Assembly: GCF_002294985.1 (NCBI RefSeq)
Contig: NZ_NSGE01000001.1
Location: forward strand, 682,001-746,000
Length of the DNA stretch: 64,000 nt
Direction of reading: 5' to 3'
Origin: Mesorhizobium sp. WSM3862
Lineage (GTDB): Bacteria > Pseudomonadota > Alphaproteobacteria > Rhizobiales > Rhizobiaceae
Shown: piece after piece, positions 51,538 to 60,237 of the stretch
Layout of the letters: every line of letters starts with the position of its first letter
Numbering within the stretch: position 1 is the first letter of the stretch
Notes under the pieces: model-generated
Database searches by the model: none
What the model saw: only the letters and a program-made list of their open reading frames with translations
What the model was told of the DNA's origin: nothing
Program-made: the position numbers and the translations under genes

Positions 51538-52554
51538 ATGACCGCCACCAATCCGATCGACGCATTGCTTGCCGAAAAAGGCGTGCTGCTGGCCGACGGC
51601 GCCACCGGCACCAATTTATTCGCGATGGGACTTGAGGCCGGCGAAGCCCCCGAGCTGCTCAACGAGACGGCGCCCGACACCATCGCCGCGCTGCATCAGA
51701 ATTTCGTCGATGCCGGCGCTGACATCATCCTGACCAATTCCTTCGGCGGCACCCGTCATCGGCTGAAGCTGCATCACGCTCAGGACCGCGTGCATGACTT
51801 GAACAAGCGCGCCGCCGAAATCGCCCGTTCGGTGTCCGACAAGGCAGGCCGCAAGGTGATCGTTGCCGGCTCCGTCGGCCCGACCGGCGAGCTTTTGGTG
51901 CCGCTCGGCGCTATGTCCTATGAGGAAGCGGTGGATGCCTTCGCCGAGCAGATCGAGGGCTTAAAGGCCGGCGGAGCCGAAGTCGCCTGGATCGAGACCA
52001 TGTCGGCGCCGGATGAGATCCGCGCCGCGGCCGAAGCCGCGATCCGTGTCGGCCTGCCCTACACCTATACCGGTTCCTTCGATACGGCCGGCCGCACCAT
52101 GATGGGGCTGTTGCCCAAGGATATCCACGGCGTTGCGGACGGACTATCGCAGGCTCCGCTTGGGGTGGGCGCCAATTGCGGCGTCGGCGCAGCCGACATC
52201 CTGGCGTCGCTGCTCGACATGACCGACGCGAAGCCGGAAGCCACCGTGATCGTCAAGGGCAATTGCGGCATTCCGGAATTCCGCGGCAGCGAGATCCACT
52301 ATTCCGGCACGCCGGAACTGATGGCCGACTATGTCCGGCTGGCAGTCGATGCCGGCGCCAAGATCGTCGGCGGCTGCTGCGGCACCTCGTTCGCTCACCT
52401 TGCCGCGATGCGCAAGGCGCTCGACGCGCACACCAAGTCGGCGCGTCCGACAGTCGAGTCCATCGTCGAGCGCATCGGGCCGATGCGCAACAAGATAGCG
52501 AGCGCTGCCGAGGCAGGCGAAGGCCGTCGCGAACGCCGGCGCAGCCGCGCCTGA
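51538..52554 (+). CDS. bmt: Betaine-homocysteine S-methyltransferase
   Basis: A 338-aa zinc methyltransferase of the BHMT/MetH N-terminal type. It moves a methyl group from glycine betaine to homocysteine, giving methionine and dimethylglycine. The N-terminal LLADGATGTNLFAMGL, ILTNSFGG, LGVGANCGVG (first zinc Cys) and the terminal VGGCCGTSFAH (two zinc Cys) are all present. The product dimethylglycine is a plausible substrate for the flavoprotein at 42.9 kb. Its promoter carries the palindrome described above. Confidence 0.92.
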   Translation: MTATNPIDALLAEKGVLLADGATGTNLFAMGLEAGEAPELLNETAPDTIAALHQNFVDAGADIILTNSFGGTRHRLKLHHAQDRVHDLNKRAAEIARSVSDKAGRKVIVAGSVGPTGELLVPLGAMSYEEAVDAFAEQIEGLKAGGAEVAWIETMSAPDEIRAAAEAAIRVGLPYTYTGSFDTAGRTMMGLLPKDIHGVADGLSQAPLGVGANCGVGAADILASLLDMTDAKPEATVIVKGNCGIPEFRGSEIHYSGTPELMADYVRLAVDAGAKIVGGCCGTSFAHLAAMRKALDAHTKSARPTVESIVERIGPMRNKIASAAEAGEGRRERRRSRA

Positions 52555-52566
52555 AGTTGGCCTGCT

Positions 52567-52845
52567 CTATTCGCTGTTTTCAGCGTAGCGCGACAGCGCC
52601 GTACCGAGATCGGTGGCGGCGCTGTTCTTGCCGTCGGCGCCCATCGTCATCAACGCGCCGGACGCGCGCGGGTCGCTGATCTGTTCCAGCATCACGCGAA
52701 AGCGGTCGTTGTTGAGCGCAGAGAGCGCCGTGTCGCGGGCCGCATCGACATTATTCCTGATCCGCGCGGATTCCGCCGACGGAGCGGACGGTGCTCGCGT
52801 CTGAAGATTGCCCGCAGTCGGCGTCACGTTCCCGGTGATATGCAA
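52567..52845 (-). CDS. Conserved-looking hypothetical protein
   Basis: Probably starts at TTG 52845, with GAGGGG six bases upstream, giving 92 aa; an upstream extension in the same frame has no good start. The N-terminus is Thr/Ser/Pro-rich. The rest is helical (RIRNNVDAARDTALSALNNDRFRVMLEQISDPRAS). No family is recognised. It is convergent with bmt, 12 bases apart. Confidence 0.5.
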   Translation of the reverse strand: MHITGNVTPTAGNLQTRAPSAPSAESARIRNNVDAARDTALSALNNDRFRVMLEQISDPRASGALMTMGADGKNSAATDLGTALSRYAENSE

Positions 52846-52931
52846 TTCCAGCCCCTCACTTCTATCAGCTTTGACTAACAGGAGGGCATTGCGATCAAGT
52901 TCCGGAAAAGCCGCGCAATTTAACGATCGGC

Positions 52932-52961
52932 AAAAGCCGGCAGGTCCTCCGCCGGCTTTTT
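52932..52961. terminator. Bidirectional Rho-independent terminator
   Basis: AAAAGCCGGC and GCCGGCTTTTT pair around a nine-base loop, giving T-runs on both strands. On the minus strand it directly follows the stop of the VWA gene at 52983. Confidence 0.78.
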
Positions 52962-52982
52962 GTTCCATGGATGGCACCCGCC

Positions 52983-55151
52983 CTATCTGTTGGTGCCCAG
53001 CGACGAGGCTAGCCGCACCAGCGACAGGAATTCCGCCCTGTAGCCGAACGGATCAGCGCCGCGCGCGGCGTTGGCGATCTCCAGGATCCGGTCGTAGCCG
53101 AAATTCGCCGTCTGATCCGCGTCGCGCAGCTTCTGCCCGAAAGCCGCGACCGCGACCGAAAAGCGCTGGTCGACGCCGGCTTCATCGAAGGACGGCACCT
53201 CGTTGGCCGCGGTCACCGGTGTCGTGATCAGTTTCGAGACATTCTCGTTCGGCAGCTTGTAGCGGATTTTTACGAAGGCATATTCGCCCGCATTGGCAAC
53301 GCCGCCATTGTCGACCTTCGCCTCGCCATAGCGCAACGGATCGACCTGCTCGGCGCCGCTTCCCTTAGGCGTGACCTCGTAGATCGCAGTCACCGAATGG
53401 CCGGAACCGATATCGCCGGCGTCGACGCGGTCATTGTTGAAATCCTCGCGCTTGAGCGCCCGCGTCTCATAGCCGACCAGGCGGTATTCCGAGACCTTGG
53501 CCGGGTTGAACTCGACTTGGATTTTCACGTCCTTGGCAATGGTGAACAGCGTCGAGGACGCGTCCTCGACCAGCACCTTCTCGGCCTCGGCAAGCGTGTC
53601 GATATAGGCGGCCGTGCCATTGCCGTTCTGGGCGATGGTCTGCATCATCTGGTCGTTGAGGTTGCCGCGGCCGAAGCCGAACACCGAGAGAAACACGCCG
53701 GTCTTGCGCTCCTTCTCGATCAACCGTTTGAGTTCGTCGTCATCGGTCTGGCCGACGTTGAAATCGCCGTCGGTGGCAAGCATCACGCGGTTGATGCCGT
53801 CCTTGACGAAGGATTGCTGCGCAAGTTTGTAGGCTTCCTTGATGCCTGCCTCGCCGGCGGTCGAACCGCCTGGCTCCAGATTGTCTATCGCCGCAAGAAT
53901 CTTCTGCCTTTCCGCGGCCTTTGTCGGCATCAGCACCGTGCCGGCATTGCCGGCATAGGTGACGATGGAGACGGTGTCGTCGGCCTTGAGCTTGCTGACC
54001 AGCAACCGGAACGCCGACTTCAACAGCGGCAGCTTGTCCGGCTCGTCCATCGAACCCGAAACGTCGATCAGGAACACCAGGTTGGCCTTCGGCGCCTCGA
54101 CCGGCTTCACGTCAAAACCCTTGATCGCAACATGCATCAGCTTGGTGCGCTCGTTCCAGGGCGTCGGCATGACGGTGACGGTCGAATTGAACGGCGTCGC
54201 GGCCGAGTCCGGCCCCTTCCAGTCATAGGGGAAGTAGTTGATCATCTCTTCGACCCGCACCGTACCTGGGTCGGGCAGAATACCTTCCTTCAGCGAGCGG
54301 CGGACGAAGGAATAGGACGCCGTGTCGACATCGATCGAGAAGGTCGACACCGGATCCTGGGCGGCTTGGTGAACCGGATTGGTCTTGAAGGTCTCGATGC
54401 GGTCGCGGTTTTGCTCTTGCGGCTGCATTTGATCGGCCGGCATGGGCGCCGGCTGAACCATCGGCCTGGAACCAGCGACGGCGCCAGCCGGCATCTCTGC
54501 AGGCTGCATGGCGGTTGCCGGCGCCTGGGCATCCGCGCGTCCGCCGGCGGCCAGCTGGTCAACCTCCGCAGGTGCAGGCGGCGGCGCAGGCAGCGCCTGT
54601 GGTACTTGCTTGGCAAAGTCCTTCAACGCCCCGTATTCCTGCCTGGTCCGATCATCGGATCGGCTCAATTCAGTTTTCGGCGGCGATGCCGGTGCGACCT
54701 GCGCCTCGTCTTCGACACGCCTCTCGCTGTCGGCGCCGGTCTTCTTCTCCTTGGCAGGCGCGGCCGCCAGCGGCTCGCTGATCGCGGGCTGGTTCGGTAT
54801 CGGCTTCTGCGCAACCGGCTTGTCGGCCACCGTTTCGGTGACCTTCCCGTTTGAAATAACGGGCGGCTGCTCCCTCAGCATCTCAAAAGCGGCATAGCCG
54901 GCGATAGGCAGCGCGACCAGCGCGGTCAGGGCCGGGGTGGCAATGAGTTTCCGTTGCATGATCTCTCTCCAGAGCCTTTGTGCTCGCTCCGTGAGACGAA
55001 GATCTGCCGGCGATCCTTGGGGGACGGTCGAAATTTTTTCGTTCAAGTCGAAGGCCTGCATCGCGGCGGCCAACGCACGCGTTTGCGCTTCGCTGTCCGG
55101 CGCCGGAACTGCCAGATTGCGCAGCCTTTCGAGTTCGTTGTCGTCGACCAT
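52983..55151 (-). CDS. Membrane-anchored VWA-domain protein with anti-sigma-like N-terminus
   Basis: A 722-aa protein (ATG 55151 after GGGAAG). Residues 1-75 are a charged cytoplasmic helical region resembling anti-sigma N-termini. Residues ~75-92 are one membrane segment (LTALVALPIAGYAAFEML), followed by a Pro/Ala/Glu-rich linker to about 250. A YfbK-type module follows (TFSIDVDTASYSFVRRSL near 265), then the von Willebrand A domain with an intact MIDAS (FLIDVSGSM near 345, ATDGDFNVG). The start lies 2 bases from the stop of the ECF sigma gene, so the pair is translated together. Confidence 0.85.
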   Translation of the reverse strand: MVDDNELERLRNLAVPAPDSEAQTRALAAAMQAFDLNEKISTVPQGSPADLRLTERAQRLWREIMQRKLIATPALTALVALPIAGYAAFEMLREQPPVISNGKVTETVADKPVAQKPIPNQPAISEPLAAAPAKEKKTGADSERRVEDEAQVAPASPPKTELSRSDDRTRQEYGALKDFAKQVPQALPAPPPAPAEVDQLAAGGRADAQAPATAMQPAEMPAGAVAGSRPMVQPAPMPADQMQPQEQNRDRIETFKTNPVHQAAQDPVSTFSIDVDTASYSFVRRSLKEGILPDPGTVRVEEMINYFPYDWKGPDSAATPFNSTVTVMPTPWNERTKLMHVAIKGFDVKPVEAPKANLVFLIDVSGSMDEPDKLPLLKSAFRLLVSKLKADDTVSIVTYAGNAGTVLMPTKAAERQKILAAIDNLEPGGSTAGEAGIKEAYKLAQQSFVKDGINRVMLATDGDFNVGQTDDDELKRLIEKERKTGVFLSVFGFGRGNLNDQMMQTIAQNGNGTAAYIDTLAEAEKVLVEDASSTLFTIAKDVKIQVEFNPAKVSEYRLVGYETRALKREDFNNDRVDAGDIGSGHSVTAIYEVTPKGSGAEQVDPLRYGEAKVDNGGVANAGEYAFVKIRYKLPNENVSKLITTPVTAANEVPSFDEAGVDQRFSVAVAAFGQKLRDADQTANFGYDRILEIANAARGADPFGYRAEFLSLVRLASSLGTNR

Positions 55152-55153
55152 GG

Positions 55154-55717
55154 TCACACTTCCCCGGCTGAGCGCATGAGCAGCTTCAGCCGTTTCTTCG
55201 CTTCATGGATGTGCCAGGAAACCGTCGCCTCCGAGATCGCCATCACCTCGGCCGCAGCCGCGTGGCTCAACCCTTCGCCATAGACGAGCAGCACCGCGTC
55301 GCGCTGCTTGTCCGGCAGCATGCGCACCGCCGCCCACAGCGCCTCGGCCGGGTCCTGGGCTTCCGCCGAGCCCTCCCCCGCGATCAGCGCATACGTGCCG
55401 AAGGCCTCGGTCTTGGCGCTGTCGCGGGCGCGCTTGCGCATCATGTCGCGCGAAGCGTTCAGTGTCATGGCGTAGAGCCAGGTCGTGAACGCGCCATTGC
55501 CCTGATAGTCGCGGATTGCCCGGCCGAGCCGCACGCAGACATCCTGGGCGATATCTTCGGCATCGGCCTTGCGGCCGCACCAGCGATAGGCGGCGCGATA
55601 GACGAAGCCATAGTGCCTTTCGAGCAGTTTGCCGAAAGCCCCCCGGTCTCCGCCCCTCGCCCGCCCGATCAATTCGGCATCGGAGGCTTCGCTGTCGTCC
55701 AGCATCATCGCCGTCAT
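55154..55717 (-). CDS. ECF RNA polymerase sigma factor
   Basis: A 187-aa sigma-70 family protein with region 2 (RHYGFVYRAAYRWCGRKADAEDIAQDV, near 35) and region 4 (LPDKQRDAVLLVYGEGLSHAAAAEVMAISEATVSWHIHEAKKRL, near 135). It is followed by the VWA membrane protein, which may be its anti-sigma factor. Target promoters cannot be named. Confidence 0.92.
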   Translation of the reverse strand: MTAMMLDDSEASDAELIGRARGGDRGAFGKLLERHYGFVYRAAYRWCGRKADAEDIAQDVCVRLGRAIRDYQGNGAFTTWLYAMTLNASRDMMRKRARDSAKTEAFGTYALIAGEGSAEAQDPAEALWAAVRMLPDKQRDAVLLVYGEGLSHAAAAEVMAISEATVSWHIHEAKKRLKLLMRSAGEV

Positions 55718-55790
55718 TTGCCTGTTGGACGAAGGCTAATGGCGATTCCTTGGGGCGATGGAAAGATTTTTTTGCGGCAGCCTCCGCACC

Positions 55791-56522
55791 CTACCCCAAG
55801 GTTTCGGCGAACAGCGTGATGAGCCGCTTCCAATGGCGCTCGGCGCCCGCTTCGTCATAGACGCTGTGGTCCTTGACGCACCAGCCATGACCGACGCCGA
55901 CATAGTTCTCGATCGTGTGGTCGACTTCGGCGACCCTGAGCGCCTCTGCCAGCCGGGCCGATTGCTCCGGCGGAAAGCTGCGGTCCACGCCGGCGACCCC
56001 GACGTAGATGCGTGCCTTGATCGACGCCGCCTTCCGGTGCGGGCTGTCGGGCGCGTCGCTTGCCAGATTGCCGCCGTGGAAGCTGGCGGCGGCAGCAATG
56101 CGGTCGGGATAGGCCGCGGCGGCATTAAGAGCCCGTGCGCCGCCCATGCAATAGCCGACGACGCCGACCGGCCCGTCTAGGCCTTCGGCAGTGAGCGCAT
56201 CGAGGAAGGCCACGCTATCGCGGATGGTCATCTCTTGCGTGGTGCCACCGCTCAGCGCCGTCAGTTGAGCCCTGGTCTTATCCTCAGCAAACGCAGTCTT
56301 AGGGTCGAACGGTCCATAGGGCACGCTGCGATAGAACAGATCGGGCACCAGCACGGCATAGCCATGCCCTGCGAGGCGTTCGGCCATCTGGTCGAGCGTC
56401 GGCCGCGGGCCGAAAATATCCATGTAGAGGATGACGCCGGCCCTGGCCGCCGCCGCCGGTCGGAACAGCCCGGCCTTGGCCTTCCCGTCCCGGGTTTCGA
56501 TCTCGATCTCTTGCTTGGCCAT
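55791..56522 (-). CDS. Dienelactone hydrolase family protein
   Basis: A 243-aa alpha/beta hydrolase from ATG 56522. The nucleophile elbow is GYCMGG (Cys), and the His is in VGVGHGWC. These are marks of carboxymethylenebutenolidase-type enzymes. Without other aromatic-degradation genes nearby, a general ester or lactone hydrolase role is as likely. The frame continues to 56582, but the extra residues lack a ribosome site. Confidence 0.88.
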   Translation of the reverse strand: MAKQEIEIETRDGKAKAGLFRPAAAARAGVILYMDIFGPRPTLDQMAERLAGHGYAVLVPDLFYRSVPYGPFDPKTAFAEDKTRAQLTALSGGTTQEMTIRDSVAFLDALTAEGLDGPVGVVGYCMGGARALNAAAAYPDRIAAAASFHGGNLASDAPDSPHRKAASIKARIYVGVAGVDRSFPPEQSARLAEALRVAEVDHTIENYVGVGHGWCVKDHSVYDEAGAERHWKRLITLFAETLG

Positions 56523-56626
56523 GCTGCTCTCCGTCGTCTGTCCGCGCGATAGATATCCGGCTGGAGCGGCCCGGCAAGACAATCCCGGAGCCTGGCGTTC
56601 AAGATTTCGTGCGGTTGGCCTTCATT

Positions 56627-57316
56627 TTACAGCCGAGCAAAGGCGGCCATATGAAAGGCCTGCACCTCTGGCGGATAACGATAGTCCGCCCCGTAGGGAC
56701 ATGCATTGCGGTCGAGGCAGCCGCTCGTGCGGCGCAAGCCGCCACTGGGGCCGCGCACATGCCCAAGACAGGCTTCATGGGCAAAACCCTGCTCGGAATA
56801 GGCATCGACCGGGCAGGATTTCATGCAGGGTTTTTCGACGCATGTGTCGCAGAGATGAATCGGTTCTCGAGGCTCGGGGAGGAAAATCTCTTCCTCGAAC
56901 AGCAGCGCGCCGCGATAGGCATGCCAGAGCCCATACTGCGGATGCATGAGGATGCCGAGCGGCGACGGCTTCAACCCTTCCGCCCGCATCGCCCATTGCT
57001 GGAACGGCAGATAGGGCCTGTCGGAGGGCGACACGGCGCGAGCGCCGAACGCTTGCGCCACCGCGCCGATCACCTCCCGCGACCAGGTGTCGAGCGGGTT
57101 GACGATCCCGCTGGCCCGCTGCCCGAGCCAGCGCTGGAAGTGCGGCCAGGGTGCGGCGCCGGCCTGCCCAACCAAGAGGGCGGACTTCGCAGGCGCGCCT
57201 GAAAGCCCCGCAGGCGCCACTTCATCACTAGCGAAGCGAAAGCCGCCCCGAAGGATCAGGCCGTCGGCGGCAAGCGCGGCCGCGGTCCCTTCGATCGTGC
57301 CGCGCGAAAAAGTCAT
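56627..57316 (-). CDS. QueG-like 4Fe-4S protein
   Basis: A 229-aa protein with a four-Cys cluster near residue 155 (CDTCVEKPCMKSCP) and further Cys residues (EACLGH, SGCLDRNACPYG). This order resembles the C-terminal ferredoxin-like part of epoxyqueuosine reductase (QueG) and reductive dehalogenases, but the catalytic B12 domain of QueG is not evident. It lies 90 bases after mttB2 on the same strand, so a redox role in the corrinoid methyl-transfer system, for instance reactivating Co(II), is possible but unproven. Confidence 0.65.
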   Translation of the reverse strand: MTFSRGTIEGTAAALAADGLILRGGFRFASDEVAPAGLSGAPAKSALLVGQAGAAPWPHFQRWLGQRASGIVNPLDTWSREVIGAVAQAFGARAVSPSDRPYLPFQQWAMRAEGLKPSPLGILMHPQYGLWHAYRGALLFEEEIFLPEPREPIHLCDTCVEKPCMKSCPVDAYSEQGFAHEACLGHVRGPSGGLRRTSGCLDRNACPYGADYRYPPEVQAFHMAAFARL

Positions 57317-57405
57317 CCCTTCTTGTCCGGGTCGGAGAACGCGCTCCGCCAGACTTCCTTATGGATGATGTTGGCGACTTTAGCCCGGCCTGACTCGGGC
57401 TCCTT

Positions 57406-58980
57406 TCAAGTGAAGGCGTCGGCCATCGAGGCCTTCTTCCTGTCGATGAAATCCTTCAGTGCCTCGTCGATCGCCGGATCGAGATGCGGTGCCTCGTAGC
57501 TTTCCAGCCAGCGACGAGCGAGCTCGTTGGCGCGCTGCGGCGCGGTCTTTTCGCCTTCGGCCAGCCACTGCTCATAGGAATTGTTGTCCGCGATGTTGGA
57601 GCGGTAGAAGGCGGTCTGGAAATTCGCCTGCGTGTGGTCGCAGCCGAGATAGTGGCTGCCCGGACCGACCTGGCGGATGGCGTCCATCGCCTGGCCGTTC
57701 TCCGACAGGTCGACGCCCTCGGAGAATTTTTGCGTCATGCCGAGCTGGTCGATGTCCATCATGAATTTCTCGTAGCAGGACGCCAGTCCGCCCTCGAGCC
57801 AGCCGGCCGAATGCAGCACGAAGTTGGTGCCGGCAAGGATGGTCGAGTTCAGCGTGTTGGCGCTCTCATAGGCCGCCTGCGCATCCGGGACCTTCGAGGC
57901 GCAGAGCGAGCCACCGGTGCGGAACGGCAGGCCTAGCCGGCGCGCGAGCTGCGCTGCGCCATAGGAAACCAGCGATGGTTCCGGCGTGCCGAAAGTCGGC
58001 GCGCCCGACTGCATCGAGATCGACGAGGCGAAAGTGCCGAACAGCACCGGCGCGCCGGGCCTGATCAGCTGCGTGAAAGAGGCGCCGGCAAGCACCTCGG
58101 CCAGGATCTGCGTCAGCGTTCCGGCAACCGTCACCGGGCTCATCGCGCCGGCCAGGATGAACGGCGTGACAATGCAGGCCTGGTTGTGGCGCGAATAGAC
58201 TTTCAGCGCGCCGAGCATGGTCTCGTCGAACACCATCGGCGAGTTGGCGTTGATCAGGCTGGTCAGCACCGTGTTGTTCTCGACGAAATCCTCGCCGAAC
58301 ACGATCTTGGCCATCGCCACCGTATCCTCGGCCCGCTCCGGCGCCGTCACCGAGCCCATGAACGGTTTGTCCGAATAGCGGATATGCGAATAGACCATGT
58401 CCAGATGGCGCTTATTGACCGGCACGTCGACCGGCTCGCATACCGTGCCGCCCGAATGGTGGATCGACGGCGCCATATAGGCGAGCTTCACGAAATTCTG
58501 GAAATCCTCAAGCGTTGCGTAGCGGCGGTTGCCGTCGAGGTCGCGCACGAAGGGCGGGCCGTAGACCGGCGCGAACACCGTTCCCTTGCCCCCGATCTGC
58601 ACCGAACGCTCCGGATTGCGCGCATGCTGGGTGTAGATCGAAGGCGCGGTCTTGAGCAGCGAGCGGCAAAGCCCCTTGGGAAAATGCACGCGCTCGCCTT
58701 TCACATCGGCGCCGGCCTCTTTCCACAGCGCGAGCGCCTCGGCGTCGTCGCGGAAGATGATGCCGATCTCTTCCAGCACCGTGTCTGTGTTCTTCTCGAT
58801 CAGCGCCAGGCCTTCCTCGTCGAGGACCTCGTAGACGTTGATCTTGCGCTTGATATAGGTGAGCTGGGTGCCCGGACCGCCGCCTGCGCGCGCCGCGCGC
58901 CTGGCCGCCGCGCCGCCGCTGGCGCCGCGTCCGCGTCGTCCGCCCGACGCTTCCTGCTCGACTGCCGCGTTATCGCTCAT
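57406..58980 (-). CDS. MttB-superfamily corrinoid-dependent methyltransferase, paralogue 2
   Basis: A 524-aa protein from ATG 58980, after AGGAAG. It is clearly a paralogue of the 41.2 kb protein (TPFILAGAMSPVTVAGTL, GTFASSISMQSGAPTFGTPE, HSAGWLEGGLASCYEK, GPGSHYLGCDHTQ) and has no in-frame TAG. Residues ~15-45 are an Arg/Gly/Ala-rich tail. It is divergent from a matching corrinoid protein gene, so it would transfer a methyl group from a quaternary or tertiary amine to that protein's cobalt. The substrate is unknown. Confidence 0.88.
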   Translation of the reverse strand: MSDNAAVEQEASGGRRGRGASGGAAARRAARAGGGPGTQLTYIKRKINVYEVLDEEGLALIEKNTDTVLEEIGIIFRDDAEALALWKEAGADVKGERVHFPKGLCRSLLKTAPSIYTQHARNPERSVQIGGKGTVFAPVYGPPFVRDLDGNRRYATLEDFQNFVKLAYMAPSIHHSGGTVCEPVDVPVNKRHLDMVYSHIRYSDKPFMGSVTAPERAEDTVAMAKIVFGEDFVENNTVLTSLINANSPMVFDETMLGALKVYSRHNQACIVTPFILAGAMSPVTVAGTLTQILAEVLAGASFTQLIRPGAPVLFGTFASSISMQSGAPTFGTPEPSLVSYGAAQLARRLGLPFRTGGSLCASKVPDAQAAYESANTLNSTILAGTNFVLHSAGWLEGGLASCYEKFMMDIDQLGMTQKFSEGVDLSENGQAMDAIRQVGPGSHYLGCDHTQANFQTAFYRSNIADNNSYEQWLAEGEKTAPQRANELARRWLESYEAPHLDPAIDEALKDFIDRKKASMADAFT

Positions 58981-59261
58981 GATCGTTCTTCCTATAGATT
59001 TTAGATTTGGGCCTGAATTGGCTCGCGGCCGGTTCGCCGCCGCTTCTTTTCGGATCGTAGCCATGCACCCTATTGGAAACGGCCCGCCAGCGCCAACGCC
59101 TGTCGCAAAATCGACAAGAAAACCGCCAACTTTTCAGTCGCTTTCCTTTTGCGGGAAGTCGCAAATCAGCTATGGCTACCTTGCCCTCGCGGGTTAGGTA
59201 TTGGCGCATCGATTTTTGAGCTGCAGCAAGCATTCCGAGCAGCAAGGAGCCCGAGGAAAAA
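58981..59261. promoter_or_regulatory. Divergent promoter region of mttB2 and corrinoid protein gene
   Basis: 281 bases without an ORF. Two similar short units, GTCGCAAAATCGAC (near 59101) and GTCGCAAATCAGC (near 59158), and a dyad TTGCG-GGAAGT-CGCAA (59152-59167) are visible. No cobalamin riboswitch box was recognised. Promoters for both directions should lie here. Confidence 0.45.
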
Positions 59262-59960
59262 ATGTCCGACGACGAGATCATCCTTTCCGAGCTTTCCGAC
59301 GAGGAACTCGTGCAGCAGATGCATGACGACCTTTATGACGGGCTGAAGGAAGAGATCGAGGAAGGCACGCATATCCTTCTTGAGCGCGGCTGGCAGCCCT
59401 ACACGGTGCTGACCGAGGCGCTGGTCGAAGGCATGCGCATCGTCGGCGAAGATTTCCGCGATGGCATCCTGTTCGTGCCGGAAGTGCTGCTCTCGGCCAA
59501 CGCCATGAAGGCCGGCATGGCCATCCTGCGCCCGCTGCTTGCCGCCACCGGCGCGCCCAAGCAGGGCAAGATGGTGATCGGCACCGTCAAGGGCGACATC
59601 CACGACATCGGCAAGAACCTCGTCGGCATGATGATGGAGGGCGCCGGCTTCGATGTCATCGACCTCGGCATCAACAACGCGGTCGAGAAGTATCTGGAAG
59701 CGATCGAGCAGCATCAGCCTGACATCATCGGCATGTCGGCGCTGCTCACCACGACCATGCCCTATATGAAGGTCGTCATCGACACGATGAAGGAAAAGGG
59801 CATTCGCGACGATTACGTCGTGCTGGTCGGCGGTGCGCCGCTCAACGAGGAATTCGGCAAGGCCGTCGGCGCCGACGCTTATTGCCGCGATGCCGCGGTG
59901 GCGGTCGAGACCGCCAAGGACTTCATGAAGCGCAAGCACAACGTTCGCGCTTCCGCCTGA
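59262..59960 (+). CDS. B12-binding corrinoid protein (MttC-like)
   Basis: A 232-aa methyl-carrier protein. The helical cap is at about residues 10-95, and the Rossmann-like B12 domain follows with GDIHDIGKN; His114 should be the lower cobalt ligand. GMSALLTTTMPYMKVVI and LVGGAPLNEEFGKAVGAD complete the fold. A ribosome site GAGGAAAAA precedes the ATG. It accepts the methyl group from MttB and passes it to tetrahydrofolate or homocysteine. Confidence 0.93.
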   Translation: MSDDEIILSELSDEELVQQMHDDLYDGLKEEIEEGTHILLERGWQPYTVLTEALVEGMRIVGEDFRDGILFVPEVLLSANAMKAGMAILRPLLAATGAPKQGKMVIGTVKGDIHDIGKNLVGMMMEGAGFDVIDLGINNAVEKYLEAIEQHQPDIIGMSALLTTTMPYMKVVIDTMKEKGIRDDYVVLVGGAPLNEEFGKAVGADAYCRDAAVAVETAKDFMKRKHNVRASA

Positions 59961-59983
59961 TCCCAGGGCATCAGGATGGATCG

Positions 59984-60015
59984 AAAAAAGCCGCGCCTTG
60001 CAGCGCGGCTTTTTT
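59984..60015. terminator. Rho-independent terminator between corrinoid gene and small lipoprotein
   Basis: AAAAAAGCCGCGC and GCGCGGCTTTTTT form a perfect stem, active in both directions. It serves the corrinoid gene on the plus strand and the small lipoprotein gene on the minus strand. Confidence 0.85.
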
Positions 60016-60043
60016 GTTCCCAGATGATGATGAGGCTGAACGA

Positions 60044-60181
60044 TCAGTTGGCGACAGTGTCTTTGACCGCCCTCGCCGTCGATTTGACGTCCTTGCCGAC
60101 GCCTCGAATGGTGTTGGCGCAGGCGGTGAGTGCAAGCGCGCAGGCAAGGATGGCAATCGGCGCGATGCGTAGCAGATTCAT
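60044..60181 (-). CDS. Entericidin-like small lipoprotein
   Basis: A 45-aa protein from ATG 60181, with GGGAG upstream. It has a lipoprotein signal ending LALTAC (Cys near residue 21) and a short mature part NTIRGVGKDVKSTARAV, the pattern of the EcnA/EcnB family. Such lipoproteins are antidote or toxin pairs in enterobacteria but occur singly in many alphaproteobacteria with unclear function. It is antisense to its neighbours and lies inside the corrinoid-pathway gene group. Confidence 0.72.
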   Translation of the reverse strand: MNLLRIAPIAILACALALTACANTIRGVGKDVKSTARAVKDTVAN

Positions 60182-60237
60182 GGGTGTCTCCCTCAACAGA
60201 TAATTAGCCCCGCAGCGAAAACCGGCACGACTGGTTC

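Noticed and set aside
58981-59261. Cobalamin riboswitch upstream of the corrinoid gene
   Set aside because: No B12-box sequence or long multi-stem fold was recognised in the 281 bases; only short dyads are seen.
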